A stretch of DNA of 12,583 nucleotides from Legionella_A sp049239925 (GCA_049239925.1 JBMLTO010000036.1:1-12583), one strand, 5' to 3'; shown: positions 1 to 7,181, numbered from the stretch's first letter. The notes: generated by a model not told the origin, from the sequence alone. Numbers and translations: made by a program.

Positions 1-33
1 CTTTTGTTTTTTAAACATTAATTTTTAAAAAAA

Positions 34-48
34 CTGAAGATACTTCAG
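34..48 (-). terminator. Short hairpin with T-run on the minus strand
   Basis: A 6-bp perfect stem (CTGAAG/CTTCAG) closes a 3-base loop. Read on the minus strand it is followed by a run of seven T, the layout of a weak intrinsic terminator. It would stop transcription running leftward, but no minus-strand gene lies immediately to its right, so it could equally be the A-run side of a structure ending a plus-strand gene left of the window. The stem is short, so confidence is low. Confidence 0.25.
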
Positions 49-112
49 GCCAAGGTCCAACCTACAACAGATTGATTAAATTTTAATGCGACACCCCTGA
101 CACGCCCTAAGA

Positions 113-118
113 TATAAT
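113..118 (+). promoter_or_regulatory. Sigma70-like -10 box for the csrA-like/PAP2 pair
   Basis: A perfect TATAAT lies at 113-118. No good -35 hexamer is found at 16-18 bases spacing (GACACC is the closest), so an activator or an extended element may be needed. Initiation would be expected near 125. That leaves about 10 bases before the ATG at 135 but about 50 bases before the ATG at 174, which favours the second start. Confidence 0.5.
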
Positions 119-173
119 TGCATTTATTAACTTCATGAGTTATAAACATTTTAAAAAAAATAATAGGTTTGTC

Positions 174-371
174 ATGCAAATTCACACGTTATCTTTCGAA
201 GAACCGTTAGTTATCACCATTGATGGTCAGGTGGTTCAAGTAATAGCCTTTAAAACCCAAGATCCCGGCATTATTAAGTTTGGAGTAGAAGCACCCCGCT
301 CAATAAATATACATCGTGAAGAAGTTTACCAAGCTATTATGCAAAAACAGTTGCAGCCAATGATTGAATAA
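174..371 (+). CDS. Divergent CsrA/RsmA-family RNA-binding regulator
   Basis: CsrA proteins are small dimeric post-transcriptional regulators that bind GGA motifs in mRNA leaders. From the ATG at 174 the product is 65 residues, the usual CsrA length. An in-frame ATG at 135 would add a lysine-rich 13-residue extension, but has no Shine-Dalgarno and lies about 10 bases from the expected transcript start. The ATG at 174 has AGG six bases upstream. Seen: FGVEAP (36-41) and IHREEVYQAI (46-55) match the conserved CsrA core, including the Arg of HREE (R48). Odd: the N-terminal LTRR of canonical CsrA, which supplies RNA contacts, is replaced by HTLS, and about four residues are inserted in the middle near QDPG. 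It is therefore a paralogue rather than housekeeping CsrA. The next gene starts 5 bases after the stop, suggesting co-transcription. Family assignment is fairly safe; RNA binding is not. Confidence 0.8.
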   Translation: MQIHTLSFEEPLVITIDGQVVQVIAFKTQDPGIIKFGVEAPRSINIHREEVYQAIMQKQLQPMIE

Positions 372-376
372 TCAAA

Positions 377-1252
377 ATGATTGTCACAACGCGTGCGCTT
401 GTCTTCAATGTATTGCTTTTAATAGGATTATCTTTAACTGCGTTTTCTGTTAATTCCATGATGTATCATTATCAAGGAAATAATTATTTTCCACCTGGGA
501 TGCTACTAATTTCAGTTAATTTTGTGCTGATCTACATTGGAGCATATTTGTTCTGGGGGGAAGACAGCAAACCAACACGAATAGTCAAAGAAATTTGTAT
601 ATGGATTGTCATATTATCTACCTTGACCATTGCAACAAACGCAATTCAATTAACTCCATTTAAACCGATAGACAAGTATTTATCAGTTTTTGAACACAGC
701 ATCGGACTTATTAGTAATGAGAAAATCATCAGCTGGACTTATAGTCATCCTACCCTGAAACATTTTTTGCAACTTGCCTACCATTCATTGCCTTTACAAA
801 TGTGCATCATTCCCTTACTGGTTATTATCATGACACGATTTGACCTGATAAGAGAATATTACCTGCTGCTCATGATCAGTGCCGCAATAGGATTTACAGT
901 CTATTATTTTTACCCAACCAATGCTCCTGCGAGTCTTTCAAATAGTCTTTACTATACGGTAGAACAAAAAGCTACCGCATTAAAATATTATCAAATTCAT
1001 CACCATAGAGCACCTACGACTTTGGCTGGAGGCATGATAGCTTTCCCTTCATTTCACGTGATTTGGGCCTGGTTTTGTTTGTATTTGGTGAGAGAATGGT
1101 GGATAGCTGCTGCAATTTTATTACCGATCAATATAACCTTGGTAATGTCTTGTGTATTATTAGGTTGGCATCACTGTATCGATATTGTTGGGAGCATGAT
1201 CATCATCGTTATATCGCATGGTATTTGCTTTTACTGCCGAGACAAGGTTTAA
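377..1252 (+). CDS. PAP2-superfamily integral membrane phosphatase/phosphotransferase
   Basis: The 291-residue protein has seven or eight hydrophobic segments (roughly 8-24, 41-60, 73-90, then five more to the C-terminus), so it sits in the inner membrane. The PAP2 acid phosphatase signature is visible: FPSFH at 223-227 (active-site His) and GWHHCIDIVG at 263-272 (second His plus Asp). A preceding YYFYPTNAP element resembles the PAP2_3 subgroup that includes inositol-phosphorylceramide synthase-like enzymes. Known members dephosphorylate lipid phosphates or transfer phospho-head groups. The substrate cannot be told here. The start at 377 follows the csrA-like stop by 5 bases and has no clear Shine-Dalgarno, which suggests translational coupling. 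The 3' end of the gene, including the stop, lies within a strong hairpin. Confidence 0.8.
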   Translation: MIVTTRALVFNVLLLIGLSLTAFSVNSMMYHYQGNNYFPPGMLLISVNFVLIYIGAYLFWGEDSKPTRIVKEICIWIVILSTLTIATNAIQLTPFKPIDKYLSVFEHSIGLISNEKIISWTYSHPTLKHFLQLAYHSLPLQMCIIPLLVIIMTRFDLIREYYLLLMISAAIGFTVYYFYPTNAPASLSNSLYYTVEQKATALKYYQIHHHRAPTTLAGGMIAFPSFHVIWAWFCLYLVREWWIAAAILLPINITLVMSCVLLGWHHCIDIVGSMIIIVISHGICFYCRDKV

Positions 1253-1268
1253 GTCTCGGCAGTAAAAG
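1228..1268. terminator. 16-bp perfect hairpin between convergent genes
   Basis: Arms at 1228-1243 and 1253-1268 are perfectly complementary (core ACTGCCGAGAC) around a 9-base loop that contains the TAA stop of the PAP2 gene. It lies between convergent transcription units, so a bidirectional terminator is the natural reading. However, the outer base pairs are T on the 5' side and A on the 3' side on either strand, so neither transcript has the usual U-run after the stem. It may act by another route, such as 3' end stabilisation or processing. Confidence 0.55.
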
Positions 1269-1282
1269 TTGGCCATTGTCGT

Positions 1283-3307
1283 CTACGCAATCGTTTTATT
1301 GCTAAAACGTTCACCATATTGACTTACTAAGCGTGCGCTTAAATCCTTGATACCTTCAGGACCTAATTGACTAGCATAATGCATAGGACCGCCCCGAAAT
1401 GGTGCAAATCCACTGGCAAAAACCATTCCAGCATCTAGTAAATCATTATCAACAACAACTTGTTCATGCAAGCAATTATTTGCTTCAATGATCATACGTA
1501 ATATCATCCGTTTTGCGGTATCATCAGAAGATTGAGTGGCCAGTATTTTTTGCTTGATAGGTTTACCATTCTTATAACGATAAAATCCTTCCCCACTTTT
1601 ACGTCCTAATTGTCCTGCATTAACCATATTTCTTAGCTTATTAGAAATAGTTCCACCAAAGTGAGCCGTCAAGTTTTCTGCTACTGCTAAGCAAACATCA
1701 ATCCCCACTGTATCAGCCATTTCCACTGGTCCCATCATCATACCGAATGATGTTGCTGCTGCATCTATTGTTTCAGCTTTAACTCCTTCATCCAGTAATT
1801 GTATACATTCCATTAGATAGGGCATCAGCACACGATTGATGAGAAAGCCTGGACTCGATTTTACGGGTAATGGCATACGGCCTATCTGTCCAACAAAAGC
1901 ACAAGCACATTCACTGACTTCCGTTGCAGTCTTATCGCTGGTGACAACTTCTACTAACTCCATTTGTGAAACTGGATTGAAAAAATGTATTCCAACTAAC
2001 CGCTCTGGATTATTCATCACTTCACTAATCTCATTGAGAGGGATGCTTGAGGTGTTGGTCGCTATAATAGCTGTAGCCTTCGCTACTTGCTCTACCTGTT
2101 TGATAATGGTTTGTTTTACCTGGAGGTTTTCAAATACAGCCTCAATAATCACATCAGCATTTGCTATTCCATGGCCCTTTGGATCGGGGATTAATCGATC
2201 ATTGGATGCCTGAATAGGCCTAGCTTTTTTCAATTTCTTCTTAAATAAATCATTAGCACGAGCAACTGCTAAAGCAATTTTCCCGTAAGATTGATCTTGC
2301 AACGTAACTTTGATTCCTTTTAAGGCGCACCATGCAGCAATGTCGCCTCCCATAATTCCCGCCCCGATCACATGAACATGTTGTGCCTTAAAACGGCTTT
2401 TTTTGCTAAATCCTTTCATTCTCTCTTTAAGCTGAAACAAGCGAATTAAATTTTTAGCAGTTTCATGACCACTGATTAATGTTTGAACCGAGTCAGCTTC
2501 TTTTTGGTAAGCACGTTCATTATATCCGTATTCTTTTTCCCATAAGTCAATCACAGCAAATGGAGCAGGATAATTGGTTGCATTCACTTTTTTAGCAGTT
2601 TGATAACGAAAAATTTTCGCAATCATTGGTCTAAACCAAACATGATTGGTAAGTGATTGAATGAAGCTTGGTTGCCTTTTATGAGGCTGATGCGTCACAT
2701 AATAGATTGCAGCTTTTTTTAATTGCCGAAGAGGAGTAACCTCGTCGACAAATCCTAATTGTTTTGCCTGCAGTGCAGGTACCGCTCGCCCAGTTAAAAT
2801 AATTTGTGACAGCGCTGCAAAACCACCGATTAGTTGCGGCAACCTTACAGTCCCGCCCCACCCGGGGTGGATACCAAGCATAATTTCAGGCAAACCCAAA
2901 CGGGTATCGTGATCGTCGCTCGCTATACGGTAAGTACAGGCTAGGGCAAGTTCTAAACCACCGCCTAAACAAAAACCATGAATCATCGCTACACTTGGAA
3001 TATTTCGCGATAGCATTTCCAATCGTGAAAAAATAGTCTGACCTTTACGAAGAAAATCACTAGCTTTCGCTGAATTATCAAACTCAGCGAAAGCATTGAC
3101 ATCTGCGCCAGCAATAAAACCTTTGGATTTTGATGAGTAAATAATTAAACCACATAGCTCATTCAATTCACTTAGCGCTTGTAAACAATTGTCTAATTCA
3201 TCTAACACATCGTCATTTAAACTATTAACTGAAGTATCTAGGCGATTTAGTCCAAGCCAAGCAATCTTCTCATCTACTTGTAACTGCCAGTGTTTATAAT
3301 TATTCAT
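1283..3307 (-). CDS. fadJ: Fatty-acid oxidation complex alpha subunit (enoyl-CoA hydratase / 3-hydroxyacyl-CoA dehydrogenase)
   Basis: A bifunctional beta-oxidation enzyme: it hydrates enoyl-CoA and oxidises L-3-hydroxyacyl-CoA with NAD. From the ATG at 3307 it is 674 residues, somewhat shorter than E. coli FadB/FadJ (about 715-730). The N-terminal crotonase domain shows GFIAGAD (oxyanion hole region), GGGLE with Glu119, and GLPE with Glu141, the two catalytic Glu. The dehydrogenase domain shows the Rossmann motif GAGIMGG at 315-321, ATNTSSI, and GIHFFNPV with catalytic His441, then a C-terminal GFLINRV helical region. The reading frame stays open upstream to 3406, but those codons overlap the thiolase gene out of frame. 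The ATG at 3307 overlaps its stop (ATGAATAA) and has GAGG at good spacing. It pairs with the upstream thiolase as the trifunctional complex; gene order (thiolase first) and thiolase size favour FadIJ over FadBA. Confidence 0.93.
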   Translation of the reverse strand: MNNYKHWQLQVDEKIAWLGLNRLDTSVNSLNDDVLDELDNCLQALSELNELCGLIIYSSKSKGFIAGADVNAFAEFDNSAKASDFLRKGQTIFSRLEMLSRNIPSVAMIHGFCLGGGLELALACTYRIASDDHDTRLGLPEIMLGIHPGWGGTVRLPQLIGGFAALSQIILTGRAVPALQAKQLGFVDEVTPLRQLKKAAIYYVTHQPHKRQPSFIQSLTNHVWFRPMIAKIFRYQTAKKVNATNYPAPFAVIDLWEKEYGYNERAYQKEADSVQTLISGHETAKNLIRLFQLKERMKGFSKKSRFKAQHVHVIGAGIMGGDIAAWCALKGIKVTLQDQSYGKIALAVARANDLFKKKLKKARPIQASNDRLIPDPKGHGIANADVIIEAVFENLQVKQTIIKQVEQVAKATAIIATNTSSIPLNEISEVMNNPERLVGIHFFNPVSQMELVEVVTSDKTATEVSECACAFVGQIGRMPLPVKSSPGFLINRVLMPYLMECIQLLDEGVKAETIDAAATSFGMMMGPVEMADTVGIDVCLAVAENLTAHFGGTISNKLRNMVNAGQLGRKSGEGFYRYKNGKPIKQKILATQSSDDTAKRMILRMIIEANNCLHEQVVVDNDLLDAGMVFASGFAPFRGGPMHYASQLGPEGIKDLSARLVSQYGERFSNKTIA

Positions 3308-4619
3308 CAATATCATCCTCTGTAACTCGTTGTAAATGCATGGCTCCGCCCTGCCCTCCACCAATACAAATCGCTGCCATTCCATGAGTGCCCTTACTTT
3401 GTTCAAGCTCCTTTAGAACATGTAGAACTATACGGGCCCCACTTGCCCCAATCGGGTGGCCAGCAGCAATGGCTCCTCCATCTTTGTTTAATTTGCTACT
3501 ATCGGGGGCTCCCATTTCTGCTTTTAAGCCCAACTCGTTTTGGCAATATTCCTTATCATTCCATGCAGCTTGACAAGCTAATACTTGTCCTGCGAATGCC
3601 TCATTAATTTCCCAACAATCGAAATCATTTGGTGATAATCCCTGACGCAACATGATTGGTGTGGCGGCATGAACAGGCCCTAATCCCATTTGGGCTGGAT
3701 CAAGACCAGACCACTGGGAATCAACAATTCGACCTAGCACTGGTAACTTATATTTTTTGATAGCTTCAGCACTCGCAAGTACGAGCAAACAAGCACCATC
3801 AGATATTTGTGAACTATTACCTGCGGTAACCATACCATATTTTTTATCAAAAAAAGGTTTTAGTTTGGATAGATTATCCAAAGAGGAGTCAGGTCGAAAA
3901 CCGTCATCTTGTTGGTAAACACGACCATGGCTGTCAATAATGGGAGTGATTTCAGTCATACGGCCATCAGCAAAGGCTTTCGCCAAACGCAGATGACTAT
4001 TGTTAGCAAATATATCCATTTGCTCTCGCGTAATATTAAACTTGTAGGCTATATTTTCAGCTGTTTGACCCATGTTTATACCGACCAATGGGTCAGTCAA
4101 ACCTCGTAACAAAGCGATTACAGGAGCAAAATGTGAAGGACGTATTTGTGAAATTAGTTGTAATCGTCTTGTTATGGTCTTAGCACTAAACCAATGAGCC
4201 AACCATGCTGACATAGTTTCATTAAATAATAGTGGTGCATGGCTCATCGCCTCTGTTCCACCCGCTAAAATAAGATTACTTCGACCACTAGCTATTTGCA
4301 TGGCAGCATTATCTAAAGCTTGCATTCCGGATGCACAATTGCGCATGACTGTATAAGCAGGTACTCGTGGACCGCATCCTAATCGCCAAGCAATAACTCT
4401 GGCTATATTCGCTTCATCTGGACCAGGCATTGCAGCACCGATGATGACTTCATCTAGATCAGTAGCCATAAAAGGCTGTCGATTTAATAGCGGTCGACCA
4501 GCTTCTACAGCTAAGTCAGAGCCTCTAAATGGACCTATCCCCTTTGCCTTTAAAAAAGGTGTACGATTACCATCAACCACATATACTGCTCTACCATTGA
4601 TATTTGATCTTTCTTTCAC
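3300..4619 (-). CDS. fadI: 3-ketoacyl-CoA thiolase, beta subunit of fatty-acid oxidation complex
   Basis: It cleaves 3-ketoacyl-CoA with CoA in the last step of each beta-oxidation cycle. The product is 439 residues, close to FadI (about 436) and longer than FadA (about 387). The catalytic set of the thiolase family is complete: nucleophile Cys95 in NCASGMQ, NEAFA, His388 in AAGHPIGASG, and Cys418 in CIGGGQGG. Translation starts at GTG (4617-4619), supported by an AAGGAG five bases upstream; the N-terminal RAVYVVDGNRTPF is the usual thiolase beginning. It is the first gene of a two-gene operon with the hydratase/dehydrogenase, overlapping by 8 bases. The upstream region carries palindromes that could be operators. 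Confidence 0.93.
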   Translation of the reverse strand: MKERSNINGRAVYVVDGNRTPFLKAKGIGPFRGSDLAVEAGRPLLNRQPFMATDLDEVIIGAAMPGPDEANIARVIAWRLGCGPRVPAYTVMRNCASGMQALDNAAMQIASGRSNLILAGGTEAMSHAPLLFNETMSAWLAHWFSAKTITRRLQLISQIRPSHFAPVIALLRGLTDPLVGINMGQTAENIAYKFNITREQMDIFANNSHLRLAKAFADGRMTEITPIIDSHGRVYQQDDGFRPDSSLDNLSKLKPFFDKKYGMVTAGNSSQISDGACLLVLASAEAIKKYKLPVLGRIVDSQWSGLDPAQMGLGPVHAATPIMLRQGLSPNDFDCWEINEAFAGQVLACQAAWNDKEYCQNELGLKAEMGAPDSSKLNKDGGAIAAGHPIGASGARIVLHVLKELEQSKGTHGMAAICIGGGQGGAMHLQRVTEDDIDE

Positions 4620-4668
4620 CGCTGCTCCTTATAGCCATCTTATATAGAAATCCTAATTTCGCCAGAAT

Positions 4669-4689
4669 TAAAGATAGCAGTTATCTTTA
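4669..4689. promoter_or_regulatory. Palindrome upstream of fad operon
   Basis: Perfect 8-bp arms TAAAGATA / TATCTTTA are separated by 5 bases, about 50-70 bases upstream of the thiolase start. Size and symmetry fit a dimeric repressor operator, or, on the plus strand with the TTTTT that follows at 4691, a weak terminator. It does not resemble the E. coli FadR site. Function is unassigned. Confidence 0.3.
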
Positions 4690-4766
4690 GTTTTTGGAAA
4701 TCCTCTTCACTGCTTTTCCCTGTGCATAAAAAATTTATCCTGCTGGCATCAGTTATACTCACGCAA

Positions 4767-4784
4767 TATCTGATAAATCAGATA
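4767..4784. promoter_or_regulatory. Second palindrome, TATCTGA-N4-TCAGATA
   Basis: Perfect 7-bp arms with a 4-base spacer, about 150 bases upstream of the thiolase start. The outer TATC/GATA half-sites are shared with the palindrome at 4669-4689, so both could be recognised by one regulator. That is an inference from pattern only. Confidence 0.3.
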
Positions 4785-4909
4785 AAGAATAGAGATTATG
4801 AGCACCTCAACGAATGGTTACTACAATGTTTTTATGATTTATTTTTAATCTATAGGTCGTGATCATATAAAAAAATTATCTCTTAAAGTATTTTTTAATT
4901 TTATCAGTG

Positions 4910-4937
4910 TTGACGACACCAGAATAACTGTTATACT
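4910..4937 (+). promoter_or_regulatory. Sigma70 promoter for the tRNA pair
   Basis: TTGACG at 4910-4915 and TATACT at 4932-4937 with a 16-base spacer, placing initiation about 8-10 bases before the first tRNA base. Position and quality fit a stable-RNA promoter driving both tRNAs. Confidence 0.75.
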
Positions 4938-4952
4938 TCACAGCTGTTGATC

Positions 4953-5043
4953 GGAGAGATGGCCGAGTGGTCGAAGGCGCTCCCCTGCTAAGGGAGTATG
5001 GGTCAAAAGCCCATCGAGGGTTCGAATCCCTCTCTCTCCGCCA
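4953..5043 (+). tRNA. tRNA-Ser (anticodon GCU)
   Basis: Acceptor stem GGAGAGA pairs with TCTCTCC, discriminator G at 5040, encoded CCA at 5041-5043. The anticodon stem CTCCC/GGGAG holds loop CTGCTAA with anticodon GCT at 4987-4989, reading AGC/AGU. A long variable arm (ATGGG...CCCAT) marks it as a class II tRNA. T-loop TTCGAAT is present. Confidence 0.97.
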
Positions 5044-5050
5044 GAGTAAT

Positions 5051-5127
5051 GCGCCCGTAGCTCAGTTGGATAGAGTATCTGGCTACGAACCAGGGGGTCG
5101 GAGGTTCGAATCCTTCCGGGCGCACCA
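5051..5127 (+). tRNA. tRNA-Arg (anticodon ACG)
   Basis: Acceptor stem GCGCCCG pairs with CGGGCGC, discriminator A, encoded CCA at 5125-5127. Anticodon loop CTACGAA gives ACG at 5085-5087, in which A34 is normally deaminated to inosine by TadA to read CGU/CGC/CGA. Seven bases separate it from the serine tRNA, so they are co-transcribed. No hairpin plus T-run is obvious after it, only a T-rich stretch. Confidence 0.97.
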
Positions 5128-5276
5128 TTATTTTTCAATTATTTTAATTAGATAAATTTTTTACTATGGCAATAAGATTTTAATACTATCAATTCTACGT
5201 TAATTTCACCTAAAATATCATAAACAGTTAAAACCGATAAACTTATTTCCCCAGTAGCTCTTTAGTGATATTAAAT

Positions 5277-5305
5277 TTGCCATTTAATAGAAATAAATGT
5301 ATCTT
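5277..5305 (+). promoter_or_regulatory. Candidate promoter of the small secreted protein gene
   Basis: TTGCCA at 5277-5282 and TATCTT at 5300-5305 with a 17-base spacer, about 30 bases upstream of the start codon. Moderate match to sigma70. Confidence 0.4.
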
Positions 5306-5334
5306 AGTTACTATTTAATGCAACGAGAGTAAAT

Positions 5335-5724
5335 ATGATGAAAAAAATGAAGTTGACTACGTTAGTTATTATGAGCTTATGGTGTCAGTTAGCCTCCTCA
5401 GCGAGCAATACCCTGTTAACGAACACCACAGAATTTCGCGTCGAGCTACTTTATAACCAGTCTAACACGTTAGAAAATCCTTTTTTTTGGACTATAAAAG
5501 CAAAATGTCGGATTGAAAGTGAAGTCGTAGAAAATCATTTAAGGGTTACTCTTCTAAACGGTAAAGCTACAGTAGACAATGAGGTTATGGATACTGGCGC
5601 TACATCGATACGAATATTACATCGTGATCACATTATCGATATAGCTGCTAAACCTGGTTCTAAAGTACAATTGACTAATCAAAATCCAACAAAAGAAACC
5701 ATCATAGCTTATTGCGCGTCTTAA
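5335..5724 (+). CDS. Small predicted exported protein of unknown function
   Basis: 129 residues. The N-terminus is a clear signal peptide: a Met/Lys start, a hydrophobic core LTTLVIMSLWCQL, and a likely cleavage after Ala23 (SSA-SN). The mature part of about 106 residues looks beta-rich and has exactly two Cys (58 and 127), the second near the C-terminus, which could form a periplasmic disulfide. No family was recognised. GAGAG six bases before the ATG at 5335 serves as ribosome binding site; the second ATG at 5338 is also possible. It has its own candidate promoter and lies alone between the tRNAs and the convergent repeat-gene block. Confidence 0.75.
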   Translation: MMKKMKLTTLVIMSLWCQLASSASNTLLTNTTEFRVELLYNQSNTLENPFFWTIKAKCRIESEVVENHLRVTLLNGKATVDNEVMDTGATSIRILHRDHIIDIAAKPGSKVQLTNQNPTKETIIAYCAS

Positions 5725-5853
5725 GTTTATAGCAGCCAATAAAACCGCTGCTCAAGACAACAAATATTGGTAGGTTGCAAGGCAGTGATTATTATTCAAT
5801 ACCGGCAACCGACACCGTTCTAATGTTTTCACGTTAGTAAGGGATGTTGACAA
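5725..5853. other. Intergenic region between convergent genes
   Basis: It holds a 6-bp inverted repeat AGCAGC/GCTGCT (5731-5736 and 5747-5752) just after the exported-protein stop. There is no T-run, so terminator function is doubtful. Nothing else is recognised. Confidence 0.3.
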
Positions 5854-6525
5854 TTATTTCATCGTTAACATGGTGATCCGATTTTTTTTGTTTAAATGGT
5901 CTTCGTTGTCCTCTAAGGCCTCGGCGTTCACTGGTTCCGGAACGGGGCGTTTGAGGGCTATGAAAAAACCGGCTTTCGGGGCCTGTTCTTCAGCAACCCT
6001 CTGCTCCTGGCCTGCTATCTCTTTTTGTTCAGCTAATGCAGCTTTCAGTCTCGCAACTTCTGCCTCAGCTTTTGCCGCTGCTGCCTCAGCTTTTGCCGCT
6101 GCTGCCTCCGCAGCTGCTCTGGCTTGCCTATCTACCAAGGATTGCGCTTCCGCTGCTATTCTTCTTTGTTCATGCTCTTGAATCTTGCTTCGATTGTAGG
6201 TGGGATTGGAAAGCAAGAGGGGTTCTAAAATGGCCTGGATGTCTTGTTTTAAGGTTTCTGGCTGAGCATGTTTATGTAAGCGTTGTTCAATAGCAATCAC
6301 CGCTTGTGTTAGGGCTGGAGCATCGACGGATAAGGGATTCCAAAGTAAAAAAGCCTGCTGGGCAAATGCTTTGTCAAAATGTCTTTTTAGAATCTTGTGG
6401 ATGCGAATAACCCCACGGTCTAATTCTGGATGCGGAAGCGATAGCGTCATCAGTTCTGGGGGGAGTTCCTCTTCTTCCGGAGCATGGTCTTGAACTACGT
6501 CTTTTAATTGTTTCATCGTTAACAT
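5854..6525 (-). CDS. Tandem-duplicated coiled-coil protein, downstream copy (diverged C-terminus)
   Basis: 223 residues, no recognised family. Layout: an acidic, mostly helical N-terminal domain (about 1-110, with EEEELPPEL at 17-25), a charged linker helix, an alanine-rich coiled coil (about 112-180, with heptad-like AAAAKAE units), then a tail (181-223) with AGFF, KRPVPEPV and an acidic EALEDNED stretch. It is identical in protein to the upstream neighbour up to residue 179 and differs by a few substitutions after that. The C-terminus ITMLTMK is odd: a 2-bp deletion relative to the other copies puts the frame into a remnant of a further copy's start (MLTMK), ended at once by TAA where the other copies have CAA. 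Start ATG at 6525 overlaps the upstream stop by 7 bases. An acidic C-terminal tail is common in Legionella Dot/Icm substrates, so an effector role is possible but unproven. Confidence 0.7.
   Translation of the reverse strand: MLTMKQLKDVVQDHAPEEEELPPELMTLSLPHPELDRGVIRIHKILKRHFDKAFAQQAFLLWNPLSVDAPALTQAVIAIEQRLHKHAQPETLKQDIQAILEPLLLSNPTYNRSKIQEHEQRRIAAEAQSLVDRQARAAAEAAAAKAEAAAAKAEAEVARLKAALAEQKEIAGQEQRVAEEQAPKAGFFIALKRPVPEPVNAEALEDNEDHLNKKNRITMLTMK
6061..6102 (-). repeat. 21-bp direct repeat inside the coiled-coil coding region
   Basis: Two perfect adjacent 21-base copies (starting TGCCTCAGCTTTTGCC on the plus strand) plus a degenerate third encode the heptad units of the alanine-rich coiled coil. 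The same pair recurs 656 and 1312 bases to the right (6717-6758 and 7373-7414). Seven-codon repeats keep frame and could vary coil length. Confidence 0.8.
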
Positions 6526-7181
6526 GGTGATTTCCGAGTTTTTTTGTTTAAATGGTCTTCGTTGTCTTCTAAGGCCTCGGCGTTCACTGGTTCCGGAACA
6601 GGGCGTTTGGGGACTATGAAAAAACCGGCTTTCGGGGCCTGTTTTTCAGCAACCCTCTGCTCCTGGCCTGCTATCTCTTTTTGTTCAGCTAATGCAGCTT
6701 TCAGTCTCGCAACTTCTGCCTCAGCTTTTGCCGCTGCTGCCTCAGCTTTTGCCGCTGCTGCCTCCGCAGCTGCTCTGGCTTGCCTATCTACCAAGGATTG
6801 CGCTTCCGCTGCTATTCTTCTTTGTTCATGCTCTTGAATCTTGCTTCGATTGTAGGTGGGATTGGAAAGCAAGAGGGGTTCTAAAATGGCCTGGATGTCT
6901 TGTTTTAAGGTTTCTGGCTGAGCATGTTTATGTAAGCGTTGTTCAATAGCAATCACCGCTTGTGTTAGGGCTGGAGCATCGACGGATAAGGGATTCCAAA
7001 GTAAAAAAGCCTGCTGGGCAAATGCTTTGTCAAAATGTCTTTTTAGAATCTTGTGGATGCGAATAACCCCACGGTCTAATTCTGGATGCGGAAGCGATAG
7101 CGTCATCAGTTCTGGGGGGAGTTCCTCTTCTTCCGGAGCATGGTCTTGAACTACGTCTTTTAATTGTTTCATCGTTAACAT
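6519..7181 (-). CDS. Tandem-duplicated coiled-coil protein, middle copy
   Basis: 220 residues, same architecture as the copy at 5854-6525: acidic helical N-terminal domain, alanine-rich coiled coil (about 112-180), Pro/Lys tail with acidic EALEDNED and ending NKKTRKSPC. The last 91 residues (from LVDRQA) are identical to the C-terminus of the 534-residue protein encoded just upstream, while the first roughly 125 residues are unrelated to it. Its ATG at 7181 overlaps the upstream stop (ATGTTAA), and its own stop overlaps the next start in the same way, so translation is probably coupled through all three genes. No strong Shine-Dalgarno is seen. Function unknown. Confidence 0.72.
   Translation of the reverse strand: MLTMKQLKDVVQDHAPEEEELPPELMTLSLPHPELDRGVIRIHKILKRHFDKAFAQQAFLLWNPLSVDAPALTQAVIAIEQRLHKHAQPETLKQDIQAILEPLLLSNPTYNRSKIQEHEQRRIAAEAQSLVDRQARAAAEAAAAKAEAAAAKAEAEVARLKAALAEQKEIAGQEQRVAEKQAPKAGFFIVPKRPVPEPVNAEALEDNEDHLNKKTRKSPC

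Larger units (their letters stand above)
4620..4952. other. 333-bp intergenic region: fad leader, palindromes, tRNA promoter
   Basis: No convincing gene. It holds the fad ribosome binding site (4625-4630, minus strand), two palindromes (4669-4689 and 4767-4784), and the tRNA promoter (4910-4937). A 16-codon ORF from the ATG at 4798 has no recognisable content. A candidate minus-strand -10 (TATAAG) lies very close to the thiolase start and has no clear -35, so the fad promoter cannot be fixed by eye. Confidence 0.6.

Noticed and set aside
135..173. Upstream in-frame ATG of the csrA-like gene
   Set aside because: No Shine-Dalgarno, only about 10 bases from the expected transcript start, and the added residues have no counterpart in CsrA. 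It is not fully excluded.
3308..3406. N-terminal extension of the fadJ reading frame
   Set aside because: These 33 codons lie out of frame inside the thiolase gene; the ATG at 3307 has a ribosome binding site and gives the normal family N-terminus with Glu119 at the E. coli FadB position.
4798..4848. 16-codon ORF after a palindrome in the fad/tRNA intergenic region
   Set aside because: Too short, no clear ribosome binding site, and nothing recognisable in the peptide.
4938..5138. Minus-strand 66-codon ORF across the tRNA genes
   Set aside because: It is the antisense of two perfect tRNAs; its RIRTSDPLVRSQ-type peptide is a well-known artefact of reading tRNA genes. The plus-strand ORF at 4967-5155 is rejected for the same reason.
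5976..5999. PCNA/sliding-clamp-like motif QAPKAGFF in the shared tail
   Set aside because: It has the Q and FF of a PIP box but Lys in the required hydrophobic position, and does not fit the bacterial clamp motif, so it is probably chance.
6036..6949. Plus-strand ORFs (85-130 codons) within the repeat genes
   Set aside because: They are Leu/Pro- or Ser/Ala-rich shadows produced by the repetitive alanine codons of the real minus-strand genes, and recur only because the DNA is duplicated.
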